NCBI GenBank assembly: GCA_902491515.1
Contig: CABUIC010000008.1
Span: 1 to 64,000 of the forward strand
Source: an uncultured Porphyromonadaceae bacterium
GTDB taxonomy: Bacteria > Bacteroidota > Bacteroidia > Bacteroidales > Muribaculaceae
DNA: 64,000 nucleotides
Reading direction: 5' to 3'
Both the position numbers and the translations under genes were made by a program. The notes below the pieces were generated by a model. The model had not been told where the DNA came from. It ran no database searches and saw only the letters and a list, made by a program, of their open reading frames with translations. Position 1 is the stretch's first letter; each line of letters starts with the position of its first letter. This document shows, one piece after another, positions 53,976-62,405 of this stretch.

Positions 53976-55574
53976 TTAGTATCCGGGGTTCTGAGGAACG
54001 GGATTGAGGTTGATTTCCTCGGAGGGAATCGGGAAAATCTCGGACTGACCGGGGATGAAGTTACCCATTTCGGCCTGAGCTTCGGCGCTTTCGGTGCGGG
54101 GATAAGAGCCGGTGGTCTTGTCGAAGATTTCCTTACCTATGCCCCAGCGTATGATGTCGAACCAGCGGTGGCCTTCGCCGCCGAGCTCGACGCGGCGCTC
54201 GTGGCGCAGGGCGAGGCGGAGGTCGTCGACGTTGTCGGTGTAGCCGCGGTAGCCGGGGAATGCGGGGAGAACCGAGGGGTCGGATGCCATGGCGCGTGCA
54301 CGGGCACGGACTTCCTCAAGGGCCCACTTGGCGTCGTCGATGCTGCGTCCGCTCTCGAGGGCTGCCTCGGCGAAGAGGAGAAGGACGTCGGAGGCGCGGA
54401 TGAGGCGGTAGTTGAAGGGGGAGCGGGAGTCGTGGGCGAGCGTTGGGAAGTCGCCGTGTTCCCAGTAGCAGATTTTGACGTTGTAGTAGTAGTTACCGAG
54501 GTAGTTGACGTCGGCCACGTTCTGCTCGGAGGGGTCGGGAATGCCGATTGTGAGGGGGAGACGGGGGTCGCCGGGCTCGAACTCGTCGTAGAGGTTCTGT
54601 GTGGGATGTCCGAATCCCCAGCCGGCGTTGCCGCCCATGCTCGGGAGACGGGGGCGGGAGAGGCGTGTGGAGAAGGTGCCGCGGGAGAAGCCGAATCCTT
54701 CGCCGTAGTCGCTGGTGGGCTCTTCCATGTACTGAATCTCGAAGACGCTCTCGGGGCCGTTCTCGCCGGCGAGGGTGAAGTTGAAGCCGTAGTCGGCGTT
54801 GAGGGAGTATTCGCCGGCGCGGTACTGGGTGTCGACGAAGGTCTTGCCCCAGTCGTAAGCCTTGGAATAGTCCTTGGTGTAGAGGTAAACCTTGCAGAGC
54901 ATAGCCTGCGCGGCGCCCTTGGTGGCACGACCGAGGTCCTCGGGGGCGTACTTGCTCTTGTTCCAGAGCATTTTCTCGGCGGCGGTGAGGTCGGAGATGA
55001 TGTGGGCGTAGACGTCCTCGACGGATGCTCGGGGCTGCTTCCACTTCTCGGAGGAGTCGATGACGAAGTCGACGAGGGGGACGCCTCCGAAAACGCGGAC
55101 GAGCTGGAAATAGTAGAAGGCGCGCATGAAGTAAGCCTCGCCGAGGAGGCAGTCCTTGCGGCTCTGGTCCATGATGTCGTCAGGCTCCATCTTTGCCACT
55201 TCCTGAAGGGCGAGGTTGCAGCGGGCGATGCCCTGGTACTTGGCGCGGTAGTAGTTGAGGAGGACGGGGTTGTTGGCGTTGACCTTGAAGTTGTCGATGT
55301 CGTAGACGTCGCCGCCGTCGGCAAGGTTCTGGCCGCCCTTGAGGGCATCGTCGGAGGCGATGTCGCCTATGTACCACTCGGGGAAGTAGCAGGAGTTGTA
55401 CTCCCATGCGAGAGGAGTGTAGCAGGCGTTGATGTTCTGTATGGCGACAGCACCGTTGAGGTAGAAGTCTTCGAACTTGATGTTGCCGGGAGCGTCGTCG
55501 TCAAGCCACTTGTTGCAGGAAGAGAGGCCCAAACCCAAGGCCACGGCGACAGCGGTATATATGAACTTTTTCAT
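53976..55574 (-). CDS. SusD/RagB-family glycan-binding lipoprotein (beta-glucan locus)
   Basis: The 532-residue lipoprotein (MKKFIYTAVAVALGLGLSSC) has the SusD helical repeats, for example GEAYFMRAFYYFQLVRVFGG and AAQAMLCKVYLYTKDYSKAY. The C-terminal RagB signature is RASDVLLLFAEAALESGRS and ALRHERRVELGGEGHRWFDI. It binds beta-glucan oligosaccharides and caps SusC. It is 22 bp behind susC. Confidence 0.94.
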   Translation of the reverse strand: MKKFIYTAVAVALGLGLSSCNKWLDDDAPGNIKFEDFYLNGAVAIQNINACYTPLAWEYNSCYFPEWYIGDIASDDALKGGQNLADGGDVYDIDNFKVNANNPVLLNYYRAKYQGIARCNLALQEVAKMEPDDIMDQSRKDCLLGEAYFMRAFYYFQLVRVFGGVPLVDFVIDSSEKWKQPRASVEDVYAHIISDLTAAEKMLWNKSKYAPEDLGRATKGAAQAMLCKVYLYTKDYSKAYDWGKTFVDTQYRAGEYSLNADYGFNFTLAGENGPESVFEIQYMEEPTSDYGEGFGFSRGTFSTRLSRPRLPSMGGNAGWGFGHPTQNLYDEFEPGDPRLPLTIGIPDPSEQNVADVNYLGNYYYNVKICYWEHGDFPTLAHDSRSPFNYRLIRASDVLLLFAEAALESGRSIDDAKWALEEVRARARAMASDPSVLPAFPGYRGYTDNVDDLRLALRHERRVELGGEGHRWFDIIRWGIGKEIFDKTTGSYPRTESAEAQAEMGNFIPGQSEIFPIPSEEINLNPVPQNPGY

Positions 55575-55596
55575 TTTGAGAAGTCGGTGAAAGGTA

Positions 55597-58500
55597 TTAG
55601 TAAGTGATGTTCACGCCGAAGAGGAAGGTGCGGCTCTGGGGGTAGTTGCCCTTGTCGACACCGCCGTTGACCTCGGGGTCGAAGCCCTTGTACTTTGTGG
55701 CTGTGAAGAGGTTTGAACCCTGGACGTAGAAGCGGCAGTTCTCGAATCCGGCGCGAGCGATGAGCTTGCGGGGGAGGGAGTAGCCGATCTGGAGGTTCTT
55801 GAGGCGGAAGTAGTCGCCGCTCTCGAGGAAACGCGAGCTCGGGAGGTAGTTGATGGAGTTGCGTGGGTTGGGGATGGAGCCGTCGGTATTGTCGGGGGTC
55901 CAGGCGTCGGCCATCACGGGTGAGAGAACGGAGGTGGCGCCGTTGCTTTCGAGGTCGTGACGCTTCTGGTTGTAGATTTTGTTACCGCCTACGCCCTGGA
56001 AGAAGAGCTGGAGGTCGAAGTCCTTCCAGTATGCTCCGAGGTTGATGCCGTAGTTGAGCCAGGGAATGGAGGATCCGAGGTCTGTGCGGTCGCCGTCGCC
56101 GATGATTCCGTCGCCGTCAAGGTCGCGGTAGCGGGAGTCGCCGGCATGGTAGGGGATGTTGTCGGCGGTGTATCCGGGGAGGGCTGCGAGGGCCTCTTCG
56201 TCTGTGCGGTAGATGCCGTCGTACTGATAACCCCAGAAGTAGTATAGGGGATATCCCTCGTCGACCATCTGGACGCTCTGGAAGTTGGTGGGGATGCGCT
56301 CGCCGCCGTTGAGGGCCGTGAGCTTGTTGTCGATGAAGGAGACGTTGCCGCTGACGCTGTATGAGAAGTCGCGGGTGACGGTGTTGCGGTGCTCGAGGGA
56401 GATTTCGATGCCGCGGTTACGGACCTTGCCGACGTTGGCGGTTGCGCTGTAGCGGTTGCCGACGAAGGCGGGAGCGGTTACGGACATGAGCATGTCGTTG
56501 GTGTTTCGGATGAAGCCGTCGACGGAGCCGGTGAGCTTGTTGTTCCAGAATCCGAAGTCTACGCCGAGGCTCCACTGCTCGGTGTTCTCCCAGTGGCCGC
56601 CCCTGTTAATCCATGTGAGGACGGTTGCGCCGTTTGCAAGGGCCTGGTTGAGGCCGAAGACGTAGTCGACGAAGGTGGGGCCGTTGTTGAACATGGAGAG
56701 GGTGAAGGCATTGTTGCCGATATTGTCGTTGCCGACCTTACCCCATCCGAAGCGGAGCTTGAGGTTGGAGAGGTTGGAGAAGTCCTTCATGAAGTCCTCC
56801 TGGTCGATGCGCCAGGCGAGGGAGAATGAGGGGAAGTAGCCCCAGGAGTTCTCGGGGAACTTGCTGGAACCGTCGGCGCGGAAGTTTACGGTTGCGAGGT
56901 AGCGGTCGTCGAAGCTGTAGAAGAGGCGGCCGAGCCAGGAGAAGCGGCGGTTGCGGCTTACGGAGTCGGAGGGGCGTCCGAAGTCCTCGGTGACCTGGGA
57001 GAGGTACCAGTTCTTCTCGACGGGGTTGAGGATGGATGCGCCGGAGCCACCGATGGAGTAGTAGCTGTACTCCTCGACGGTCTGACCGGCCATAGCGGAG
57101 AAGGAGTGCTTTCCGATGGTGCGGGCATAGGTAAGGATGTTGTCCACATTGTAATAGTAAGCACGGCTCATGGAGGAGGAGAGGAAGTTCTTCTCGCGCT
57201 GGTCGAATGCGCTGACCTCGTAAGCTTCCATGAAGCTCTTGTCGGTGGTGATGCGGTAGTCGAAGCTGTAGCTTGTGCGGAAGTTGAGGTGCTCGATGGG
57301 AGTGATTTCGGCGAAAACGTTACCTACCCAGCGCTCGTTGCGGACCTTGGGATGGGAGTAGGTGACCATGGAGAGGGGGTTGGTTACGTTCTTGAAGTTG
57401 GAGCCTGCGGAGATGCCGCCGGAGAGGTCCTTGCCCTTGCGGTTTACGGAGCCTTCGGGGTAATGTGTGGGGTCCCAGGGAGCCATTGCGAATGCTGCGG
57501 AGAGGATGTTTGCGCCGGCGCTCTCGGAGTTGTCGCCGCTCTCGTAGGCGTTCTTCGCCACGGAGGCCATGAAAGAGATGTTCTCACCGACCTTGAGCCA
57601 GGGGAGGGCCTGGTAGGATGTGTTGAGACGTCCGGTGAAGCGGCTGTAGTCGGAGCCGATGATGATGCCTTCCTGCTTGAACCAGCTTCCGCTCATGGAG
57701 TAGGTGAACTTCTCGCCGCCGCCGTCGACGGAGAGGTGGTAGTTCTGAATCATGCCGTCGCGGAAGACTACGTCCTGCCAGTCGGTGTCGACCTTCGAGT
57801 AGTCGAAGCCGGTGGGGTTTGTCTCCTCATTATATACGGTGGGGAAATAGGGAGAAGCGGCGACACCCTGGTAGAGGGACAGCCAGCGGTTGAAGCCCTG
57901 CTCGGCGTAGATTTTCTTCGCGGAGGCGTTGCCGTTGATGCCCACGTAGGTGTCGGCGAACTGCTTGGCGTTCATGACGTCGAGCTTCTTCCAGCGCTGC
58001 TGGACGCCGACGTAGGCGTCGAAGGTGATTCGGGCGCGCTGGTCGCGGGAGCCGGTCTTAGTTGTGACGAGAATCACGCCGTTAGCGCCGCGGGAGCCGT
58101 AGATGGCAGTCGCGGAGGCGTCCTTGAGGATTTCGGTGGAAGCGATGTCGTTGGGGGAGAGGAATGAGATGTCGTCGGTGATGACACCGTCAACCACATA
58201 TATAGGATTGGAGTTGTTGACGGTTCCGACGCCACGGATGCGGACCTCAGCGGAAGCGCCCGGGCGTCCGGAAAGGGAGTTGACGGTCACACCGGCGGCC
58301 TGTCCCTGAAGGGCGTTTGCGAGGGAAGCGGCGGGAGTTTTCTGGAGCTTGTCGGCGCCGACAGTCGTTACGGAGCCTGTGAGGTCGCTCTTCTTCATCG
58401 TGCCGTAGCCGACTACGACCACCTCGTCGAGCTCGTTTGAGCCCTGCATTACGATGTCGATGGTGCCGGCGGCTGTAATGGTCTTTTCGACAGGGTCGCA

Positions 58501-58731
58501 GCCTACGTATGTAAACTGTATTTTCGAGCCGGGGGCGACGGAGATGACGTAATTGCCGTCGATATCCGTAGTCACGCCGTTGCGCTGGTTGCCAAGGTCT
58601 CGGACGGAAACGCCAATGAGCGGTTCACCGTCCTCGGCCGAAGTGACAGTACCCGTCACGCGAAGCGCCTGAGCGTACATAGGTGCGACACACAGGAGCA
58701 AGAGGAACAGAAGGGTGGTTAATCGAGCCAT
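55597..58731 (-). CDS. SusC/RagA-family TonB-linked transporter (beta-glucan locus)
   Basis: The 1044-residue protein starts MARLTTLLFLLLLCVAPMYA. It has a carboxypeptidase-regulatory-like domain (VTSAEDGEPLIGVSVRDLGN), a TonB box (ELDEVVVVGYGTMKKSDLTG) and a plug with VRIRGVGTVNNSNPIYVVDG and IYGSRGANGVILVTTKTGSR. The beta-barrel ends SRTFLFGVNITY. It imports the glucan oligosaccharides presented by SusD. It is the first gene of the seven-gene operon and is divergent from the regulator. Confidence 0.96.
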   Translation of the reverse strand: MARLTTLLFLLLLCVAPMYAQALRVTGTVTSAEDGEPLIGVSVRDLGNQRNGVTTDIDGNYVISVAPGSKIQFTYVGCDPVEKTITAAGTIDIVMQGSNELDEVVVVGYGTMKKSDLTGSVTTVGADKLQKTPAASLANALQGQAAGVTVNSLSGRPGASAEVRIRGVGTVNNSNPIYVVDGVITDDISFLSPNDIASTEILKDASATAIYGSRGANGVILVTTKTGSRDQRARITFDAYVGVQQRWKKLDVMNAKQFADTYVGINGNASAKKIYAEQGFNRWLSLYQGVAASPYFPTVYNEETNPTGFDYSKVDTDWQDVVFRDGMIQNYHLSVDGGGEKFTYSMSGSWFKQEGIIIGSDYSRFTGRLNTSYQALPWLKVGENISFMASVAKNAYESGDNSESAGANILSAAFAMAPWDPTHYPEGSVNRKGKDLSGGISAGSNFKNVTNPLSMVTYSHPKVRNERWVGNVFAEITPIEHLNFRTSYSFDYRITTDKSFMEAYEVSAFDQREKNFLSSSMSRAYYYNVDNILTYARTIGKHSFSAMAGQTVEEYSYYSIGGSGASILNPVEKNWYLSQVTEDFGRPSDSVSRNRRFSWLGRLFYSFDDRYLATVNFRADGSSKFPENSWGYFPSFSLAWRIDQEDFMKDFSNLSNLKLRFGWGKVGNDNIGNNAFTLSMFNNGPTFVDYVFGLNQALANGATVLTWINRGGHWENTEQWSLGVDFGFWNNKLTGSVDGFIRNTNDMLMSVTAPAFVGNRYSATANVGKVRNRGIEISLEHRNTVTRDFSYSVSGNVSFIDNKLTALNGGERIPTNFQSVQMVDEGYPLYYFWGYQYDGIYRTDEEALAALPGYTADNIPYHAGDSRYRDLDGDGIIGDGDRTDLGSSIPWLNYGINLGAYWKDFDLQLFFQGVGGNKIYNQKRHDLESNGATSVLSPVMADAWTPDNTDGSIPNPRNSINYLPSSRFLESGDYFRLKNLQIGYSLPRKLIARAGFENCRFYVQGSNLFTATKYKGFDPEVNGGVDKGNYPQSRTFLFGVNITY

Positions 58732-58807
58732 TGCAAATGGATGTTGGTTGGTAAAGAATGGTTAAGGCTAAAAAAGGATTTTAAATAGTTTTGTGCGGTT
58801 TGATGGC

Positions 58808-58816
58808 GCAAAGTTA
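58808..58816 (-). promoter_or_regulatory. -7 box of the beta-glucan locus promoter
   Basis: TAACTTTGC reads 58816 to 58808 on the minus strand, about 77 bp before the susC ATG. A TTTG sits 24 bp upstream, a little further than the usual 20. The longer spacing may fit an activator-dependent promoter. Confidence 0.65.
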
Positions 58817-58989
58817 TATAGAATATGCGGCAATGGCACGCAAAAAAACTCAATAAAAACTCTACAATGGCTTTCAAACGCCCCTACAACGCTTCAACAC
58901 AACAGCACTATTTCCTTGTATTTCAATCTATTTGCAAAAATATGTTTTATAACATAGTTTTCACAGCACCACAACTAAGAAAAAATTCA

Positions 58990-58998
58990 CAACTTTGC
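58990..58998 (+). promoter_or_regulatory. -7 box of the regulator gene
   Basis: CAACTTTGC, one base off the consensus, lies 29 bp before the ATG at 59028. The region 58820-58980 between the two divergent promoters is AT-rich and is where an operator would be expected; no repeated operator could be identified. Confidence 0.5.
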
Positions 58999-59027
58999 AG
59001 ACGGAAAACGCAGCCCCATCTTCCGCC

Positions 59028-61937
59028 ATGAGAAAAATACCCGAAATCCGACAACATCTATGGCTAATACTCCTCCTTTTCGCGGTCCTTTCCGCAGGGG
59101 AGGCGGCGGCATCGTACCCTCCGGTGCGGAATTTCACGCGCGCGGAATATGCATGGGGCTCCCAGAACTGGGCTTCGGATGAAGACGGCTTGGGCATCAT
59201 GTATTTCGGAAACAAGTTCGGGCTGCTGACCTACGACGGGACCCGGTGGCGGAACTACATACTGCCGAACTTCTCGACGGTACGCGCCGTTCTTGTGGAC
59301 GATTCCAGAGGGAGAGTCTACACGGCAGGCACGGAAGAATTCGGATATTTCACATTCAGCGCGTCGAAAAGGCGCATGGAATATGTCTCGCTCTCCAAGG
59401 ACTTCCCCAACGCTCCGGCAAGCTACGGAGAAATATGGAAAATCCACCGCGGGGAAAAATACATATGGTTCCAGGCGGACCACGCCGTTTTCGGCTACGG
59501 AGAAGACGGGGGCCGCTTCGTGACCTCCGTGCGCGAGAAAATCAACACCTCCGCATATATAGGAGGAGTGTTCTACGCGGCAGTCGGGGAAAAGGGCTTC
59601 TGCCAGCTGCGCGACGGCCAGTTCATCCCCCTCGACCAGCAGGGCATTCTGGACGGCAAACGCATCGCGGCAATCTGTCCCTTCGACAACGACATCCTGA
59701 TAGTTACGCAGTTCGACGGCCTCTATCTCTACGGCACGTCGGGACTGAAGCGCATGCCCACGGAAGCCGACGCCTTTCTCCGGGAGGCCCAGGCCTTCTG
59801 CGCCGACACGCACGGCCCCGAGGTGGCCGTCGGGACGGTGAACGGGGGTCTGATCGTACTCAACCTCAACTCTAATGCCCCCGTGACTTATTCCGACACG
59901 GATTCCGGGCTGCAGAACAATACGGTGCTGTCGGTCCGATTCGACAAACAGCATAACATCTGGTGCGGGCTCGACAACGGCCTGGACTATGTGATATACG
60001 ACGCGCCCTTCCGGACTCTCCTTTCGCGGACGGGCTCGTGCGGCGCGGGCTACTGCTCCTTCGTGAGAGGCGGGACGCTCTACCTCGGCACGAACCAGGG
60101 CCTCTACTCCACCCCGTACCGGCAGGACTTCGACTTCGCTCCGCCCCGCAGACTCATTCCGGGGCAGGTGTGGAACATCCGGAGCCTCGGGGGGAGCGTA
60201 GCGGCATGCACCGACGGGGGCCTCTACATCGACCAGGGCACAGGCGGCTTCCACGCTCTGGAGGGCATATCGGGCGCGTGGGACGTGCATGTCCTCCCGG
60301 CCGACCCACGGTACGCCATCGCCTCGACCTACGACAATTTCATGCTCCTTGAGGACACCGGGGGCCGGTGGACCGTACTGGGCCGCATTGCGGGCTTCTC
60401 GGACATCAACGGCACCTTCATCATCGCGCGCGACGGCTCGATATGGATCAGCCACTGGATCAAGGGGGTGTACCGGCTGCACCTTGACCTGAACCGGCGG
60501 CGCTTCGACGTCGTGGACTTCTTCGACACGAACCACGGGCTCCCGTCCAACGAGTACACCTCCGTGGCGATGCACGGCGGGGAGCCGGTTGTGAGCACCG
60601 CCGCAGGCTACTACAGGCTCTCGGAGAAGGGCAACCGGCTCGTACCGCACGAGGCCCTGAACGCCTATTTCGGGTCGCAGAGCTCGCCGCACCTCTACCA
60701 CAGCGAGGGCGGGACTCTCTGGAGCGTGACGAGCCGCGACATCTACGTGGCCCGCACGAAAGTCGACGGCTCGCACGAGGTGGACTCCGTGACCTTCTCC
60801 CCGATGACGGGGTCGCTCATCGCGGGCTTCGACTCCTTCAATTTCGTGGACGATTCGCGGGTGATAGCCTCCGTGCAGGACGGTTTCTACGAGCTTGACA
60901 CGCGGCGGTCCTTCGGGAGCACCGAGCGCCCGAAGGGACACACAGCCATCGTGAGCGCCGTCTACGCCAACCAGGACTCGCTGGTGTTCCTTGCCTTCGG
61001 GGGAAAGACGGGAGCTGACCTGAAACTGAGCTACGAACTCAATTCGCTGCGCTTCGAATTCGCGGCGACGGACAAGGCCTCGACCGAGAGCGACATCACC
61101 TTCAGCCACTGCCTCGAGAACTACGACAAGGACTGGAGCACGCCGACGGATGCCTCGTCGAAGGAGTACACGCAGCTCCACGAGGGCGACTATACGCTGC
61201 GGCTGCGGGCGTACAACACGACGACGCACGCCGTGGACGAGCAGACGATACATTTCTCGATTCTGCCGCCGTGGTACAGGAGCACCTGGGCCAAGATATG
61301 CTACACGGCGCTCATCCTACTGATGTTATACGTGGGCTTCCGTGTGGTGACGAACATCAGCGCCCGCAATTCCCTGGCCGTGGCGCGGCGGAAGGAGGAG
61401 GAAATGGAACGCCTCCGGGCGAAGGCAGCCGAGGAGTCGCTTAGAAAGGAGAACGAGATTTCCAATCTCAAGAACCAGCAGCTCGAGCAGGACATCCGGC
61501 ACAAGGCCGGTGAGCTGTCGAACATCACGATGAACGTGGTGAGGAAGAATGAAATACTGATGAACATCGCCACCCGACTGACCAAAATCCAGCGTGTGCT
61601 GGAAGTGTCGTCGCCGGCGGAGACCAACGCCCAGATAGCGAAAATCCAGACCCTCATCCAGGAAAACATCAGCCATGACGACGACTGGAAGAGCTTCACC
61701 GGGAGCTTCGACGCCGTGTACGAGGACTTCACCAAGCGTCTGCGGGAGCTGCACCCTGCGCTGACGCCCTCGGAGCTGCGGGTGTGCTGCTATCTGAAGA
61801 TGGGACTCAGCTCGAAGGACATCGCTCCGCTGCTGAACATTTCCTACCGCAGCGTGGAGATGACTCGCTACCGCCTGCGCAAGAAACTGGACCTCGACCG
61901 CGAGGACAGGCTGACCGACTATCTCAACGGCCTATGA
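59028..61937 (+). CDS. Membrane-spanning regulator: beta-propeller sensor, Y_Y_Y domain, LuxR-type HTH
   Basis: The ATG at 59028 gives about 969 residues and a proper signal/membrane segment (HLWLILLLFAVLSAGEAAAS). Residues 35-640 form a periplasmic two-component-regulator-type beta-propeller with repeats such as DTDSGLQNNTVLSVRFDKQ. A Y_Y_Y domain follows (CLENYDKDWSTPTDAS, HEGDYTLRLRAYNTT), then one membrane helix near 760 (ICYTALILLMLYVGF). A coiled coil comes next (RKEEEMERLRAKAAEESLRK). The C-terminal HTH is LTPSELRVCCYLKMGLSSKD then IAPLLNISYRSVEMTRYRLR. There is no histidine kinase or receiver domain. Divergent from the glucan SusC, it is probably its ligand-responsive activator. Confidence 0.88.
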   Translation: MRKIPEIRQHLWLILLLFAVLSAGEAAASYPPVRNFTRAEYAWGSQNWASDEDGLGIMYFGNKFGLLTYDGTRWRNYILPNFSTVRAVLVDDSRGRVYTAGTEEFGYFTFSASKRRMEYVSLSKDFPNAPASYGEIWKIHRGEKYIWFQADHAVFGYGEDGGRFVTSVREKINTSAYIGGVFYAAVGEKGFCQLRDGQFIPLDQQGILDGKRIAAICPFDNDILIVTQFDGLYLYGTSGLKRMPTEADAFLREAQAFCADTHGPEVAVGTVNGGLIVLNLNSNAPVTYSDTDSGLQNNTVLSVRFDKQHNIWCGLDNGLDYVIYDAPFRTLLSRTGSCGAGYCSFVRGGTLYLGTNQGLYSTPYRQDFDFAPPRRLIPGQVWNIRSLGGSVAACTDGGLYIDQGTGGFHALEGISGAWDVHVLPADPRYAIASTYDNFMLLEDTGGRWTVLGRIAGFSDINGTFIIARDGSIWISHWIKGVYRLHLDLNRRRFDVVDFFDTNHGLPSNEYTSVAMHGGEPVVSTAAGYYRLSEKGNRLVPHEALNAYFGSQSSPHLYHSEGGTLWSVTSRDIYVARTKVDGSHEVDSVTFSPMTGSLIAGFDSFNFVDDSRVIASVQDGFYELDTRRSFGSTERPKGHTAIVSAVYANQDSLVFLAFGGKTGADLKLSYELNSLRFEFAATDKASTESDITFSHCLENYDKDWSTPTDASSKEYTQLHEGDYTLRLRAYNTTTHAVDEQTIHFSILPPWYRSTWAKICYTALILLMLYVGFRVVTNISARNSLAVARRKEEEMERLRAKAAEESLRKENEISNLKNQQLEQDIRHKAGELSNITMNVVRKNEILMNIATRLTKIQRVLEVSSPAETNAQIAKIQTLIQENISHDDDWKSFTGSFDAVYEDFTKRLRELHPALTPSELRVCCYLKMGLSSKDIAPLLNISYRSVEMTRYRLRKKLDLDREDRLTDYLNGL

Positions 61938-61948
61938 GGGGCCGGGGA

Positions 61949-62002
61949 GCTGATTTAGCTGATTTAGCTAAGTTAGCTACTTTAGATAAAATAGCTAATC
62001 TA
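61949..62002 (+). repeat. Degenerate 9-bp tandem repeat
   Basis: Six units of 9 bp follow each other: GCTGATTTA twice, GCTAAGTTA, GCTACTTTA, GATAAAATA and GCTAATCTA. It starts 12 bp after the regulator's stop codon and ends before the tRNA promoter. Confidence 0.7.
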
Positions 62003-62054
62003 TAAGCTTTTGAGGGGATGGGCGGGATTTTTCTCTAAAAAAAATGCCGAAAAA

Positions 62055-62087
62055 TTTGGTGGAGCGAAAAAAAGTGCGTAACTTTGC
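62055..62087 (+). promoter_or_regulatory. Promoter of the tRNA-Val pair
   Basis: TTTG (62055-62058), exactly 20 bp and TAACTTTGC (62079-62087) make a perfect Bacteroidetes promoter. The first tRNA starts 18 bp further on. Confidence 0.85.
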
Positions 62088-62105
62088 ATCGCTTTCGGCA
62101 AGAAA

Positions 62106-62180
62106 GGGCGCTTAGCTCAGCTGGTTCAGAGCGTCTGCCTTACAAGCAGAGGGTCGGGGGTTCGAATCCCTCAGCGCCCA
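62106..62180 (+). tRNA. tRNA-Val (anticodon UAC), copy 1
   Basis: The 75-nt gene has acceptor stem GGGCGCT/AGCGCCC, anticodon stem TCTGC/GCAGA with loop CTTACAA (anticodon TAC at 62141-62143), a T arm with GGTTCGAATCC and discriminator A. The CCA end is not encoded. Confidence 0.97.
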
Positions 62181-62227
62181 CTCTTTCTTTCAATTTTCTC
62201 ATCCGCCGAAAGCAGGCCCATAACTTC

Positions 62228-62302
62228 GGGCGCTTAGCTCAGCTGGTTCAGAGCGTCTGCCTTACAAGCAGAGGGTCGGGGGTTCGAATCCCTCAGCGCC
62301 CA
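62228..62302 (+). tRNA. tRNA-Val (anticodon UAC), copy 2
   Basis: This is identical to copy 1 over all 75 nt and lies 122 bp downstream in the same transcript. The anticodon TAC is at 62263-62265. The spacers around the two copies differ. Confidence 0.97.
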
Positions 62303-62312
62303 CCTCCCGAAA

Positions 62313-62353
62313 TCCCTTCGTTCCACCCCCGGGACGGAGGGAAATTTTTTTTT
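62313..62353 (+). terminator. Intrinsic terminator of the tRNA operon
   Basis: TCCCTTCGTTCC (62313-62324) pairs with GGGACGGAGGGA (62331-62342), including two T-G pairs, and is followed by AA and a run of nine T. The end of the T-run forms the -33 box of the next promoter. Confidence 0.85.
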
Positions 62354-62382
62354 GGGAAATTGACTCGTTTGGCATATCTTTG
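62351..62382 (+). promoter_or_regulatory. Promoter of the TPR protein gene
   Basis: TTTG (62351-62354), 20 bp and TATCTTTG (62375-62382) form a perfect promoter 23 bp before the ATG at 62406. Confidence 0.85.
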
Positions 62383-62405
62383 TAACGTATTTGCTGAAAC
62401 CGACT

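Noticed and set aside
53952..55607. 551-codon plus-strand ORF opposite the lower susD
   Set aside because: It is a Gly/Val/Glu-rich antisense shadow. The SusD signature on the minus strand is unambiguous.
61784..62005. 73-codon plus ORF ending in a leucine-rich repeat
   Set aside because: It lies mostly out of frame inside the regulator's HTH. The repeat-like end comes from the 9-bp tandem repeat.
62106..62302. Second tRNA-Val as an attachment-site duplicate of an integrated element
   Set aside because: Both copies are full length, only 47 bp apart, and share one promoter and terminator. No integrase or cargo lies between them.
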